A DNA stretch of 16,006 bases from Verrucomicrobia bacterium UBA1200 (GTDB lineage Bacteria > Verrucomicrobiota > Kiritimatiellia > RFP12 > UBA1067), in contig DBXY01000037.1 of assembly GCA_002309765.1 (NCBI GenBank), forward strand, positions 1-16,006. Reading direction: 5' to 3'. Under the pieces are notes generated by a model that was not told the DNA's origin, did no database searches, and worked only from the letters and a program-made list of their open reading frames with translations. Each line of letters opens with the position of its first letter. The first letter of the stretch is position 1. Shown piece after piece: positions 7,967 to 15,203 of this stretch. Made by a program: the position numbers and the translations under genes.

Positions 7967-9001
7967 TCACTTAAGCGGCGGAGCGCCTTTTTCCAAAGCC
8001 TCCAAACGGGACTTCACGGTCGGGGCGTAACGGGAATTCGGGAACTCCTGCAAAAAACGGAGGTAGGCGTTTTTAGAGGCGTCCAGACTGCGTTGCGAAC
8101 TGTCGTAAAAGACCGCCTTCTGGTAATTCTGATCTTCCAGCATGGCCTGATGCTCCCGGTACCACAGCTCAATCTCGCTCTTTTGCGGATGGTTGGGCTG
8201 GCGCTCCAACAGCGCCTTTAAGAAAGCGATGGTTTCGCGGTTGCGGGCCTCGTTGTCGCGCTGTTTAATGGAGAGCATGTGGCGGCATTTGGAATCCAGA
8301 TAGGCGGCGGAAACCGCCTGCTCGGACTTGGGGAAACGGTTCAGAATACCGTCATAGACCTTAATGGCCTCGGAGTACTCCCTTTCGCTCTCGCGGATGC
8401 CGGCGATAATCAGCATCGCCTCCGGGGCGCAGGCGGAACGCGGCGCATTGCGGACGATGGTCTCAAAACGCTCGCGGACCTCGGTATAGCCGGATAGTTT
8501 CCAGCCGAACATACTGACGTTGTTGTTGAGCAACCAGTTAGCGATGCGGAACTGGCGGTCCAAGATCTCGTAATAGGGGCAACTCCCGGAAAAGTGGACC
8601 AGCAGATACTGGTATTCATCGAACGCCTTGGAATATTTCTTCTGCTCTTCCAGAATCTGCCCGATCGCGTACTGGCATCTCATGGACTCCGATTCGGTCG
8701 GCCATTTGCGGACCAGCGCCTCGTAAGCCTTGCGCGCGGCTTTAAGCTCGCCGTCCGCCCGCAACCCGTCCGCATGGGCGAGCTGTTCCTTGTAGGTGTC
8801 GTACTTCAGCCAAAACCGCCAAGAAGGCTTTTTCTGGGGAATCCGGGTGTCATTATCCAAGGCACTGAACCCGTCGAACTGGTCGGAGGCGTATCCCCGG
8901 TTGGCATCGGTAAGCGACGGTTCGGCCATCACGCGCAACATGGCGGTACCGGCAATGGCCAAGAAAAACATAAAAGCTATGGTCGGTTTGAATCGTCTCA
9001 T
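7967..9001 (-). CDS. Exported TPR protein, BamD/YfiO-like
   Basis: Residues 1-26 form a signal peptide (basic MRRFK, hydrophobic core, likely cleavage after VMA at 26). No lipobox cysteine is present, unlike BamD, which is a lipoprotein. Helical tetratricopeptide-like units follow: about 68-101 (LRADGELKAARKAYEALVRKWP), 106-138 (YAIGQILEEQKKYSKAFDEY), 190-224 (SEREYSEAIKVYDGILNRFP) and 300-335. The spacing and the closing residues of each unit resemble the outer-membrane assembly YfiO/BamD family, but 344 residues is longer than the usual 240-280. I chose the ATG at 9001 because AAGGAAG sits 4 bases upstream and the signal peptide follows at once; a longer in-frame start at 9043 adds 14 charged residues. 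Likely periplasmic; role in beta-barrel assembly is inferred from family and from the neighbouring lptG gene. Confidence 0.85.
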   Translation of the reverse strand: MRRFKPTIAFMFFLAIAGTAMLRVMAEPSLTDANRGYASDQFDGFSALDNDTRIPQKKPSWRFWLKYDTYKEQLAHADGLRADGELKAARKAYEALVRKWPTESESMRCQYAIGQILEEQKKYSKAFDEYQYLLVHFSGSCPYYEILDRQFRIANWLLNNNVSMFGWKLSGYTEVRERFETIVRNAPRSACAPEAMLIIAGIRESEREYSEAIKVYDGILNRFPKSEQAVSAAYLDSKCRHMLSIKQRDNEARNRETIAFLKALLERQPNHPQKSEIELWYREHQAMLEDQNYQKAVFYDSSQRSLDASKNAYLRFLQEFPNSRYAPTVKSRLEALEKGAPPLK

Positions 9002-9028
9002 TTTCTTCCTTTCTTCTCGTAACGGGGC

Positions 9029-9057
9029 TTGATTCTTCCGCAAATCAATAGTAATAT
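9029..9057 (+). promoter_or_regulatory. Predicted sigma-70 promoter for the serA-lysS operon
   Basis: TTGATT (9029-9034), 17 bases, then TAATAT (9052-9057). Transcription would start near 9064, leaving a leader of about 85 bases before the serA ATG. The -10 box overlaps that of the divergent TPR promoter. Confidence 0.5.
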
Positions 9058-9081
9058 ATCATATTTGATTTTGGCGCGCAA
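9053..9081 (-). promoter_or_regulatory. Predicted promoter for the BamD-like TPR gene
   Basis: On the minus strand TTGCGC (9081-9076), a 17-base spacer and TATATT (9058-9053). It lies about 50 bases upstream of the ATG at 9001. It faces the serA promoter across shared -10 bases. Confidence 0.4.
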
Positions 9082-9149
9082 CAGGGCACCGCCATTTCTG
9101 GCCATTTTTTGGACAGGCAGAGTTTTCAGCCCTGGCAAGGTGGAGCGAT

Positions 9150-10727
9150 ATGAAAAAGGTTCTGATTCCGACGAAATTGGACAAAGTGGCAGCAGACATT
9201 CTTAACGGGCACGGCGGATATCTGGTGATACAGGATGCGAAGACCCCGCTGGAGGAGTTGATCAAAGCGCATCCCGACACCCACGCGATGATCGTGCGCA
9301 GCGAAAAGGTGCCGGCCGGCATCATCGATGCCCTGCCCCAACTGAAGGTCATTGTCCGTGCCGGAGCCGGATTTGACAACATCGACATCAAGCACGCCCG
9401 CAAAAACGGGGTGGACGTGATGAACACCCCCGGCGCCAACGCCAACGGCGTGGCCGAAGAGGTAATCACCCTGATGCTCGCCGACGCCCGGCACGTGGTC
9501 AAGGCGGACACCTCCACCCGCGCCGGCGGTTGGGAGAAGAAGACGCTGATGGGCCACGAAATCACCGGCAAGACGGTGGGCATCATCGGGCTGGGCAACA
9601 TCGGAAGGCTGGTCGCCAAACGGCTGCGCGGTTTTGAATGCCATCTGCTGGGGTACGATCCGCTGGTTAACAGCGAGCGGATCAAGGATCTCGGCATCGA
9701 GCCGTGCACCGTTGAAGAGATTTTCGCCCAGAGCGATTACGTGACCCTGCACATCCCGTGCAACGATTCCACGCGCGGCATGGTGAACGCGAAACTGCTC
9801 GCTTCGATGAAGAACGGCGCGACGCTGATCAACTGCGCCCGCAGCGGGATTGTGGATGAAGACGCGCTCCGCGCCATCAAGGCGGAAAAGGGTCTGCGTT
9901 TCCTGAACGACGTTTACCCCAAAGACGAAGCCGGCCCGAAGCCGGTGGCGGACATCGCCGACCTTATGATGCCGCATTTGGGGGCCAACACCTACGAAGC
10001 CAACCACAACGCCGCCCAGCGCGCGGCGCAGGAGTTGATCGACCTCGACGAAAAAGGTGACCTCAGCTGCATCGTCAACCGCGACATCCCGGTGGGGTTG
10101 GAACGCGCTTATTGTGAACTGGCCTACAATCTGGCCAACCTGATCCGTCAGATTTCCGGCGTCAACTCGCCCATCAAATCGCTCGAAACCAGCTTCTACG
10201 GCGATCTCGCCCCGTTCAGCAAGTGGCTCTCCGTCGCGGTGCTTTCCGGCATTTGGCACGAGTTCGACCGCTACAACGACTACAAGGCAGCCACCAAGTT
10301 CCTCTCCGACATGGGGATTGATCTGGTCAACCGCGAGACCGACAACGATAAGGGGTACGGTAACTCCATCACGCTGGATCTTACGGTGGAGACCGGCGAC
10401 AAGCATTTGCGGCACTACAGCATCCGCGGCACGGTCACCGAGGGTATCCAGACCGTTTCGCGCATCGACGAGTTCGACCGTCTGTACTTCGAGCCGAAGG
10501 GCGCCATGCTCTTCTGCCTCTATGACGACCGCCCCGGCGTGATCGCGTCCATCGCCCGCAAGCTTGCCGATGCCGGCGTAAACATCGAGGATATGCGCAA
10601 CCCGCACAACGCCAAGAGCCACCGTTCGTTGGTGATCTTCAGGATGGACCAGAAGATCTCCGACGATCTGGTACGCGTGATCCGGGCCGACATCAACGCC
10701 CATTCCGCACTTTGCACGGTAATTTAA
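9150..10727 (+). CDS. serA: D-3-phosphoglycerate dehydrogenase (serine biosynthesis)
   Basis: SerA oxidises 3-phosphoglycerate to 3-phosphohydroxypyruvate with NAD, the committed step to serine. The Rossmann glycine motif GLGNIG is at 147-152. The catalytic Arg is R231 in NCARSGIVDEDAL, and the catalytic His is H276 in MPHLGANTYEA. The usual third catalytic residue, a Glu, most likely falls in DVYPKDE (254-260), a stretch that departs from the common DVFxxEP. A middle domain (about 315-445) separates the catalytic part from a C-terminal ACT domain (about 452-525, with DDRPGVIASIARKLADAGVNIEDM), so this is the long, likely serine-regulated form, at 525 residues. The start is supported by GGTGGAG a few bases upstream. 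It heads an operon; lysS starts 14 bases after its stop. Another 2-hydroxyacid dehydrogenase is the only alternative. Confidence 0.9.
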   Translation: MKKVLIPTKLDKVAADILNGHGGYLVIQDAKTPLEELIKAHPDTHAMIVRSEKVPAGIIDALPQLKVIVRAGAGFDNIDIKHARKNGVDVMNTPGANANGVAEEVITLMLADARHVVKADTSTRAGGWEKKTLMGHEITGKTVGIIGLGNIGRLVAKRLRGFECHLLGYDPLVNSERIKDLGIEPCTVEEIFAQSDYVTLHIPCNDSTRGMVNAKLLASMKNGATLINCARSGIVDEDALRAIKAEKGLRFLNDVYPKDEAGPKPVADIADLMMPHLGANTYEANHNAAQRAAQELIDLDEKGDLSCIVNRDIPVGLERAYCELAYNLANLIRQISGVNSPIKSLETSFYGDLAPFSKWLSVAVLSGIWHEFDRYNDYKAATKFLSDMGIDLVNRETDNDKGYGNSITLDLTVETGDKHLRHYSIRGTVTEGIQTVSRIDEFDRLYFEPKGAMLFCLYDDRPGVIASIARKLADAGVNIEDMRNPHNAKSHRSLVIFRMDQKISDDLVRVIRADINAHSALCTVI

Positions 10728-10741
10728 TTTTGGAGTTTACT

Positions 10742-12214
10742 ATGGCTGACGAAAACACCGGCGCGACCGCATCCGCGCCCTCCTCCAACGAGTATCGCGA
10801 CCAGCGCATCGCCAATATGAAGGCGTTGCAGGAACTCGGTTTCAACCCGTACGGTTCGGCATTCCAGCGGGAACGGCTTTCCGACGTCCGCGCCGGGTTC
10901 GAGGAGAACAAAACCGTCCGCGCCGCCGGCCGCCTGATGACCATGCGCCGCATGGGCAAAGCCTCGTTCGCGACGGTCTGCGACGGTTCCGGGATGTTCC
11001 AACTGTTCTTCAAGAAAGATCTGCTGACCGAGGCGGAATTCAAGGGGTTGAAACTGCTCGACCTCGGCGATTTCATCGGCGTCGAAGGCCGCCTGTTCAC
11101 CACCCGCACCGGGGAAAAGACCATCGAGGTCGCGTCCTGGCAACTGCTGAGCAAGGCCATCATGCAGCCGCCGGAGAAATTCCACGGTTTACAGGACATT
11201 GAAGACCGCTACCGCCGGCGCTATTTGGATTTGATGATAAACGAGGAATCCCGCGACCGCTTCTACAAGCGCAGCCGCATTATCGCCGAAATCCGCGCCT
11301 TTCTGCAAAGCCGGGGCTTTATGGAAGTCGAAACCCCGATCATGCAGGCCCAGGCCGGCGGAGCGGCGGCCAAGCCGTTCTTCACCCACCACAACGCGCT
11401 CGACACCGAGATGGTGCTGCGCATCGCGCCGGAACTCTACCTGAAGCGGCTGATTGTTGGCGGGTTTGACAAAATCTTCGAACTGGGCAAGGATTTCCGG
11501 AACGAGGGTATCGACCGCACCCACAACCCGGAATTCACCGTGCTGGAGATTTACGAAGCCTACGGCGACCGGCTGTCGATGAAAGCGATCATCGAGGGAT
11601 TGCTTCCGCATTTGTGCGACACGGTGCTGGGCAAACGCCAGGTGGAATACGGCGAGGACAAGGAAATCATCGACTTCACCCCGCCCTACCGCGAGGTTTC
11701 ATACACCGACATGATCAAGGAACGGATGGGCGACGACTGGTTCGACCTGCCTTTTGAAACCGCTCGGCAAAAGGCGGCAGCCGCCGGAGTGGAGCTTACG
11801 CCGGAACTGACCAACATGCTGATGCTTTCCCACGAGGTTTACGACAAACTGATTGAGAAAACCTTGCGCCAGCCGACGTTCGTGACGCGGCTTCCGCACC
11901 AGTTTGTGCCACTGGCAAAGTCCTGTCCCGACGATCCCGCGCTGGTTGACGTGTTCGAGTTCGTGGTGGCGGGCAAGGAGCTTTGCCCCGGCTACACCGA
12001 ACAGAACGACCCGATGGCGCAGCGCGCCGCGCTCGAAGACCAGGCCGGCGAAGACACCGAGAAGATTGACGAGGACTTCATCTCCGCGCTTGAACACGGC
12101 ATGCCGCCCACTGGCGGTCTCGGCATGGGCATTGACCGGCTGATTATGATGCTCACCGGAACCGAGGTGATCCGCGACGTGATCCTCTTCCCGCAAATGA
12201 GAAACCGCACTTAA
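10742..12214 (+). CDS. lysS: Lysyl-tRNA synthetase, class II
   Basis: LysS charges tRNA-Lys with lysine in the cytoplasm. The 490-residue protein has an N-terminal OB-fold anticodon-binding domain (about 55-140: VRAAGRLMTMRRMGKASFATV) and a class II catalytic core. Motif 1 is around 192-202 (FMEVETPIMQ), motif 2 is FRNEGIDRTHNPEF (252-265) and motif 3 is GGLGMGIDRL (458-467). The ATG at 10742 has GGAG 8 bases upstream; a longer start at 10712 would overlap serA and is rejected. One stretch differs from well-known enzymes: the block that reads GNGFSELND in E. coli is CPGYTEQND here (415-423), and the preceding SPLA is VPLA (389-392). The stop is followed 15 bases later by the next gene, so it is the second gene of the operon. 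Confidence 0.97.
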   Translation: MADENTGATASAPSSNEYRDQRIANMKALQELGFNPYGSAFQRERLSDVRAGFEENKTVRAAGRLMTMRRMGKASFATVCDGSGMFQLFFKKDLLTEAEFKGLKLLDLGDFIGVEGRLFTTRTGEKTIEVASWQLLSKAIMQPPEKFHGLQDIEDRYRRRYLDLMINEESRDRFYKRSRIIAEIRAFLQSRGFMEVETPIMQAQAGGAAAKPFFTHHNALDTEMVLRIAPELYLKRLIVGGFDKIFELGKDFRNEGIDRTHNPEFTVLEIYEAYGDRLSMKAIIEGLLPHLCDTVLGKRQVEYGEDKEIIDFTPPYREVSYTDMIKERMGDDWFDLPFETARQKAAAAGVELTPELTNMLMLSHEVYDKLIEKTLRQPTFVTRLPHQFVPLAKSCPDDPALVDVFEFVVAGKELCPGYTEQNDPMAQRAALEDQAGEDTEKIDEDFISALEHGMPPTGGLGMGIDRLIMMLTGTEVIRDVILFPQMRNRT

Positions 12215-12229
12215 GACGGAGTTGGCTTG

Positions 12230-12703
12230 ATGAAGATTTCCAAACTGGCGATGACCCTATCCGAAACCGATCTGAACGCGATGCTCACCACCGCGTTTGA
12301 CCGGATGGCCCAGGAACCCCAAGCGAAAGAAATGGCGTCCAAGGTCAAGGACCCGCGCATCGCGCTCAAAGCCGGAACGATCTGCTTCAAGTGCAAGGCG
12401 GCAATGGGCTTTCTGCCGGTTCCGGTGGAAGCCCAATTGCGGCTCGCGCCGGCAGACGGCGGCAATGCCCTCGACATCACGCTGGAGCGGGTGTCTTTGG
12501 CCATGATGGGCGGCGCGACCGTCGCTTCACAATTGATGTCGCAGGTGGCCGGCATGGTGGCCGGCAAACCCGGACTCGCGGTGTCGGGCAGCACCCTGAC
12601 CGTAGCGCTGAAAACGCTCGCCCAAACGCGGCAAATTGAATTGGGCGGCAAACTTAACGACATCACCGTCAGCGACGGGCTGATATCGTTCGATTTGTCA
12701 TAG
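12230..12703 (+). CDS. Conserved-looking small protein of unknown function, possibly lipid-binding LmeA/DUF2993-like
   Basis: 157 residues, with no signal peptide or clear membrane segment. The pattern is an N-terminal helix (LSETDLNAMLTTAFDRM), a beta-strand alternation (PRIALKAGTICFKCKAAMGFLPVPVEAQLRLAP), a short hydrophobic stretch rich in Gly, Met and Ala (about 89-117), and C-terminal strands ending GGKLNDITVSDGLISFDLS. This order (a T.DLN start, strands describing an amphipathic sheet, a closing V.DG.I.F) recalls the LmeA/DUF2993 lipid-binding proteins, but I cannot confirm it. The start is the ATG at 12230, with ACGGAG 8 bases upstream; a TTG at 12227 is less likely. It lies 15 bases after lysS and 12 before the zinc-ribbon gene, so it is co-transcribed with both. 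It could be cytoplasmic or membrane-associated. Confidence 0.8.
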   Translation: MKISKLAMTLSETDLNAMLTTAFDRMAQEPQAKEMASKVKDPRIALKAGTICFKCKAAMGFLPVPVEAQLRLAPADGGNALDITLERVSLAMMGGATVASQLMSQVAGMVAGKPGLAVSGSTLTVALKTLAQTRQIELGGKLNDITVSDGLISFDLS

Positions 12704-12715
12704 CGGGGTTAAACC

Positions 12716-12967
12716 ATGCCCACATACGATTACGAAGCCGCTGATGCTAAAAAGAGCTGCCCTTACTGCGCAAACGGTTTTGAAACCGTGCAGTCCATCC
12801 ACGACCCGCATCTGACCGTCTGCCCCAAATGCGGTGCCCCGATTAAAAGGGTAATCAGCGCACCGGCCATCGGCCGTTCAAAATCAAAATTGGACGACCG
12901 GGCAAAAGCTGCCGGGTTTACCAAACTGAAACGTTTGGGCAAGGGCGAATACGAAAAAATCTACTGA
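12716..12967 (+). CDS. FmdB family zinc-ribbon protein
   Basis: 83 residues beginning MPTYDY, the signature start of FmdB-type putative regulators. Two CxxC knuckles (Cys 15/18 and 36/39) form a zinc ribbon, with QSIHDPHLTVCPKCGAPIKRVIS between and after them matching the family. Two oddities are visible. The usual first knuckle comes straight after MPxYxYxC, while here AADAKKS is inserted before Cys15. A basic tail (54-83, including KAAGFTKLKRLGKGEYEKIY) follows. The family was named from a formamidase regulator of Methylophilus, but its molecular role is generally unknown. It is the last gene of the serA-lysS operon, 12 bases after the preceding stop; its own ribosome binding site is weak (GCGGGG), which suggests coupling. 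Confidence 0.9.
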   Translation: MPTYDYEAADAKKSCPYCANGFETVQSIHDPHLTVCPKCGAPIKRVISAPAIGRSKSKLDDRAKAAGFTKLKRLGKGEYEKIY

Positions 12968-12980
12968 CCCCGCCAGGTCA
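12965..12980. repeat. Short inverted repeat containing both convergent stop codons
   Basis: TGACC and GGTCA flank a 6-base spacer. The left arm contains the TGA of the plus-strand zinc-ribbon gene and the right arm the TGA of the minus-strand LamG gene. Five base pairs and no T-run make it a poor terminator, and no better one is visible between the two genes. Confidence 0.4.
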
Positions 12981-14093
12981 ACGTTTTACGGTTCCCGTCT
13001 TCCTGAATACCGGTTTCAGTGATCCCGCGTTTTGGGCGGTTATCGTAATCCGGGCGTCGGAGGCGGAACCTGATGCGAATGCAACGGAACCGATGTCACC
13101 CGTCCAGGCCACAAATTCGTAACCGGCATCCGGCAAAGCGGTTATAGTTACGGTTTCCGACCCGTCCTGTTTGATTATTACGGTGGTCATTTTCGTCGGC
13201 TCTTCACCGTCAACCTTTACCATGCCGCCGTCGTTGGCGTATGTGACAGCGGTGACCATCACCAGCAAATTGCCTTTATCGTCGAAGGAATATCCGCCGG
13301 ACAACTTAAAATCCTTCGGGGACGCGCCATTGAACCTTATCGCATCAATAGCCGCGTTTAATGCTATCTCGTCATCGCTCAGCACCCGGTTATACAGGCG
13401 GAAAGCATGGTAGGTACCCTTAAACGCCATGTCCGCGCGTCTAGGCTCGCCACCGATTACACTTTCGCAGGAGCAGTTCAATACGCTAACGGTACCGGTG
13501 GTCGCGAGAATTCTGCTCCCGTTCTTCCAGATAGTTTGCGATTCCGGCGTAAGCGTTGCGGAAACGGACGCCCACTCCCCCGCACCGACCACCGCACCCG
13601 ACATCACGGAGAAATCCGTCCCGGCCGGCAACGCCCGATTCCCGTAGATACGAATCCTTCCGGTTTTGGGGTTACCGCCGGAATTGTGTTCGAACGTGAA
13701 GGAGTGAAGCGCGCTGAACTGGCTGAAAAAGGCTTCGCGCTCATTGGCGCGGTCAGGTTTAGCGGCAAACTCCACGGTGAATTTTCGCGACCCGGTAACC
13801 GCGGAAAGATAAGTGTTCGTGACCACTACGGGTTGGCCGTCCGCATCGTTTACCCAACCGTTTTTCGACCAAGTGACAGCGGGTCCCAACACCCCTTTAA
13901 ATCCGTTGCCGGTCAAGTCCACCCACTCTCTTGCACTGTCGGAGTGCTTTCCCAAACCGGCGTTTTCGATGCCGTCATAACAGGCTACCAACCCATTCTG
14001 CACATAGGAGCGCGCCGACACTCCGTCCGCCAAAATTCCCCCGGTGACAAAAACGGACATAACCGCTAAAATTGCATCGAATGGCTTTTTCAT
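12978..14093 (-). CDS. Secreted LamG-domain protein with C-terminal bacterial repeat
   Basis: 371 residues. Residues 1-27 form a signal peptide with the hydrophobic core AILAVMSVFVTGGILA. Residues about 30-250 are a LamG/concanavalin A-like beta sandwich: NGLVACYDGIEN at the start, DLTGNGFKG, and the family's closing motif AFRLYNRVLSDDEIALNAA (about 229-247). Residues about 285-365 form one InlB/bacterial-repeat module (GGMVKVDG, then ITALPDAGYEFVAWTGDI, then LKPVF). The start is the ATG at 14093, with TTGGAG 5 bases upstream; a longer in-frame start at 14228 overlaps the phosphatase gene and is rejected. It starts 31 bases after that gene's stop, so the two are likely co-transcribed. LamG proteins of this style are usually cell-surface or secreted carbohydrate- or protein-binding factors. 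The binding target is unknown. Confidence 0.87.
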   Translation of the reverse strand: MKKPFDAILAVMSVFVTGGILADGVSARSYVQNGLVACYDGIENAGLGKHSDSAREWVDLTGNGFKGVLGPAVTWSKNGWVNDADGQPVVVTNTYLSAVTGSRKFTVEFAAKPDRANEREAFFSQFSALHSFTFEHNSGGNPKTGRIRIYGNRALPAGTDFSVMSGAVVGAGEWASVSATLTPESQTIWKNGSRILATTGTVSVLNCSCESVIGGEPRRADMAFKGTYHAFRLYNRVLSDDEIALNAAIDAIRFNGASPKDFKLSGGYSFDDKGNLLVMVTAVTYANDGGMVKVDGEEPTKMTTVIIKQDGSETVTITALPDAGYEFVAWTGDIGSVAFASGSASDARITITAQNAGSLKPVFRKTGTVKR

Positions 14094-14124
14094 ATCAACT
14101 CCAAGCCTTATTGTTGTAATGGCG

Positions 14125-15033
14125 TCATTTGGGCACAACCGCCGGGCGGCCGCGCCACGTTTCAGGGACGGTATAACCGAGCAGGTCGGCGATGGTCGGG
14201 GCGGTATCCGCCAGAAGCACCGGCTCACGGAGACGGAAACCGCGCTTCACCGCCGGACCGGACACCAAGAACGGGATCTCGAAACAACACAACAGGGGCA
14301 TGCCGTGCTTCTTTCCCTCGCCGCCGTGATCCGCGACCAGAAGAATTACGGTGTCTTCGCGCAATCCCATCTCCTCCAAACCCTTAACCAATTTGCCGAG
14401 ATTTTGATCCACGTGAATACAGGCATTGGTAAATTCCGGCGACCCCCACCCGCTCTTGTGGCCATAGCAGTCGGGCAGATGCTGGTAAAGGAAGGTCAAT
14501 TTTGACTGGTGTTCCTTTAATTGTTCAAGGCAGGCCGCCAAAGCGTCATCATCGCGGCGTTCAAGCGAACCTTCCGAAAAATAACGGACATAATCGATCT
14601 CGTTAGTGGCGTGGACGAAGCCGATACCGTCCCAGTTGTAAACCGACACGGTATAGGCGGAAGGATCCTGGCGCTTAATTTCGTGGAAGATGCATGGAGG
14701 TATGCCGCGGTCGGTTACCTCAAACGCCGGCACGTCAGGTTTTTTGCTGTTCCAGTTACGGTAACCGTGGATCTCCACCACCGTGCCGAACATCGCCGTT
14801 GCCCAGTTGATGCCGGATGAAGTCGGGAAACAGTCGCGCCCAACGGCAAACAGCCCTTCCCCTTTTAGCTTAGTGAGATTGGGCATCACGTCCCACGGAA
14901 TCCATTGCGCGCCAAAACCGTCCACCCCTACCCAAACAATGCGTTTAGCCACCGGACGATTCCCTTCGATACTGGGAGTCTTACATCCAACGAAAAGCGC
15001 CGCCAACAACAAAGCGAAACAAACGCGTCCCAT
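14125..15033 (-). CDS. Alkaline-phosphatase-superfamily lipoprotein (NPP/phosphodiesterase-like)
   Basis: A 302-residue enzyme exported as a probable lipoprotein: signal MGRVCFALLLAALFVGC with the acceptor at Cys17. The phenylalanine at -3 is a mild departure from the usual lipobox. The metal-binding set of the superfamily is complete by alignment to nucleotide pyrophosphatase/phosphodiesterases: D38 (GVDGFG), the nucleophile position at S73 (FPTSSGINW, where NPP enzymes have Thr), D188 and H192 (DCYGH), D235 and H236 (ADHGG), and H243. IHG (88-90) and DTAPTIADLLGY (276-287) also match. Sulfatase CxPxR is absent, so a formylglycine sulfatase is unlikely. The start ATG at 15033 has GCGGAGG just upstream. 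It is the first gene of a two-gene unit with the LamG protein. The substrate, probably a phosphodiester or phosphomonoester in the periplasm or at the surface, cannot be predicted. Confidence 0.9.
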   Translation of the reverse strand: MGRVCFALLLAALFVGCKTPSIEGNRPVAKRIVWVGVDGFGAQWIPWDVMPNLTKLKGEGLFAVGRDCFPTSSGINWATAMFGTVVEIHGYRNWNSKKPDVPAFEVTDRGIPPCIFHEIKRQDPSAYTVSVYNWDGIGFVHATNEIDYVRYFSEGSLERRDDDALAACLEQLKEHQSKLTFLYQHLPDCYGHKSGWGSPEFTNACIHVDQNLGKLVKGLEEMGLREDTVILLVADHGGEGKKHGMPLLCCFEIPFLVSGPAVKRGFRLREPVLLADTAPTIADLLGYTVPETWRGRPAVVPK

Positions 15034-15045
15034 ACCCCCTCCGCA

Positions 15046-15059
15046 ATGGTTATAACCAT
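15046..15059. promoter_or_regulatory. Perfect 14-bp palindrome overlapping the phosphatase promoter
   Basis: The 14-base sequence ATGGTTATAACCAT is its own reverse complement. It overlaps the end of the predicted -10 box and lies 12 bases upstream of the ATG at 15033. That position suits a repressor operator. Confidence 0.45.
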
Positions 15060-15084
15060 ATAAACAATCCCTAATCGACATCAA
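15057..15084 (-). promoter_or_regulatory. Predicted promoter for the phosphatase-LamG pair
   Basis: On the minus strand TTGATG (15084-15079), a 16-base spacer and TATATG (15062-15057). Transcription would start near 15050, leaving a leader of about 17 bases that includes the GGAGG before the ATG. Confidence 0.4.
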
Positions 15085-15140
15085 TATGCTACATTATTAT
15101 GGCCGGATTTGTAAAGCCGTAAAGATTAAACCCGAACGTT

Positions 15141-15177
15141 AAAACAAAAAAGGCACCCGGCAAAGCCGGATGCCTTT
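15141..15177 (-). terminator. Rho-independent terminator of the secY transcription unit
   Basis: On the minus strand a 13-bp stem (one G-U pair) with a 3-base loop (AAAGGCATCCGGC, TTT, GCCGGGTGCCTTT) runs straight into a T-rich tail. It begins 26 bases past the secY stop. Confidence 0.92.
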
Positions 15178-15203
15178 CATTAAAGCAAAACTGCTGAAAC
15201 CGG

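Noticed and set aside
9091..9110. Small hairpin GCCA-TTTC-TGGC followed by T residues in the serA leader, as an attenuator.
   Set aside because: Only four base pairs; no leader peptide, regulatory codons or alternative pairing could be seen.
9126..10703. A 525-codon open frame antisense to serA.
   Set aside because: It mirrors serA on the opposite strand, is rich in His, Val, Asp and Gly in the way antisense frames of high-GC genes are, has no recognised domain, and serA is unmistakable.
14091..14228. Longer N-terminus for the LamG protein (start at 14228).
   Set aside because: It would overlap the phosphatase coding end, puts 45 non-signal residues before a clear signal peptide, and the ATG at 14093 has a good ribosome binding site.
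14820..14835. Formylglycine-type sulfatase motif in the phosphatase (CFPTS).
   Set aside because: The required arginine of CxPxR is absent, and the segment aligns better with the NPP nucleophile loop.
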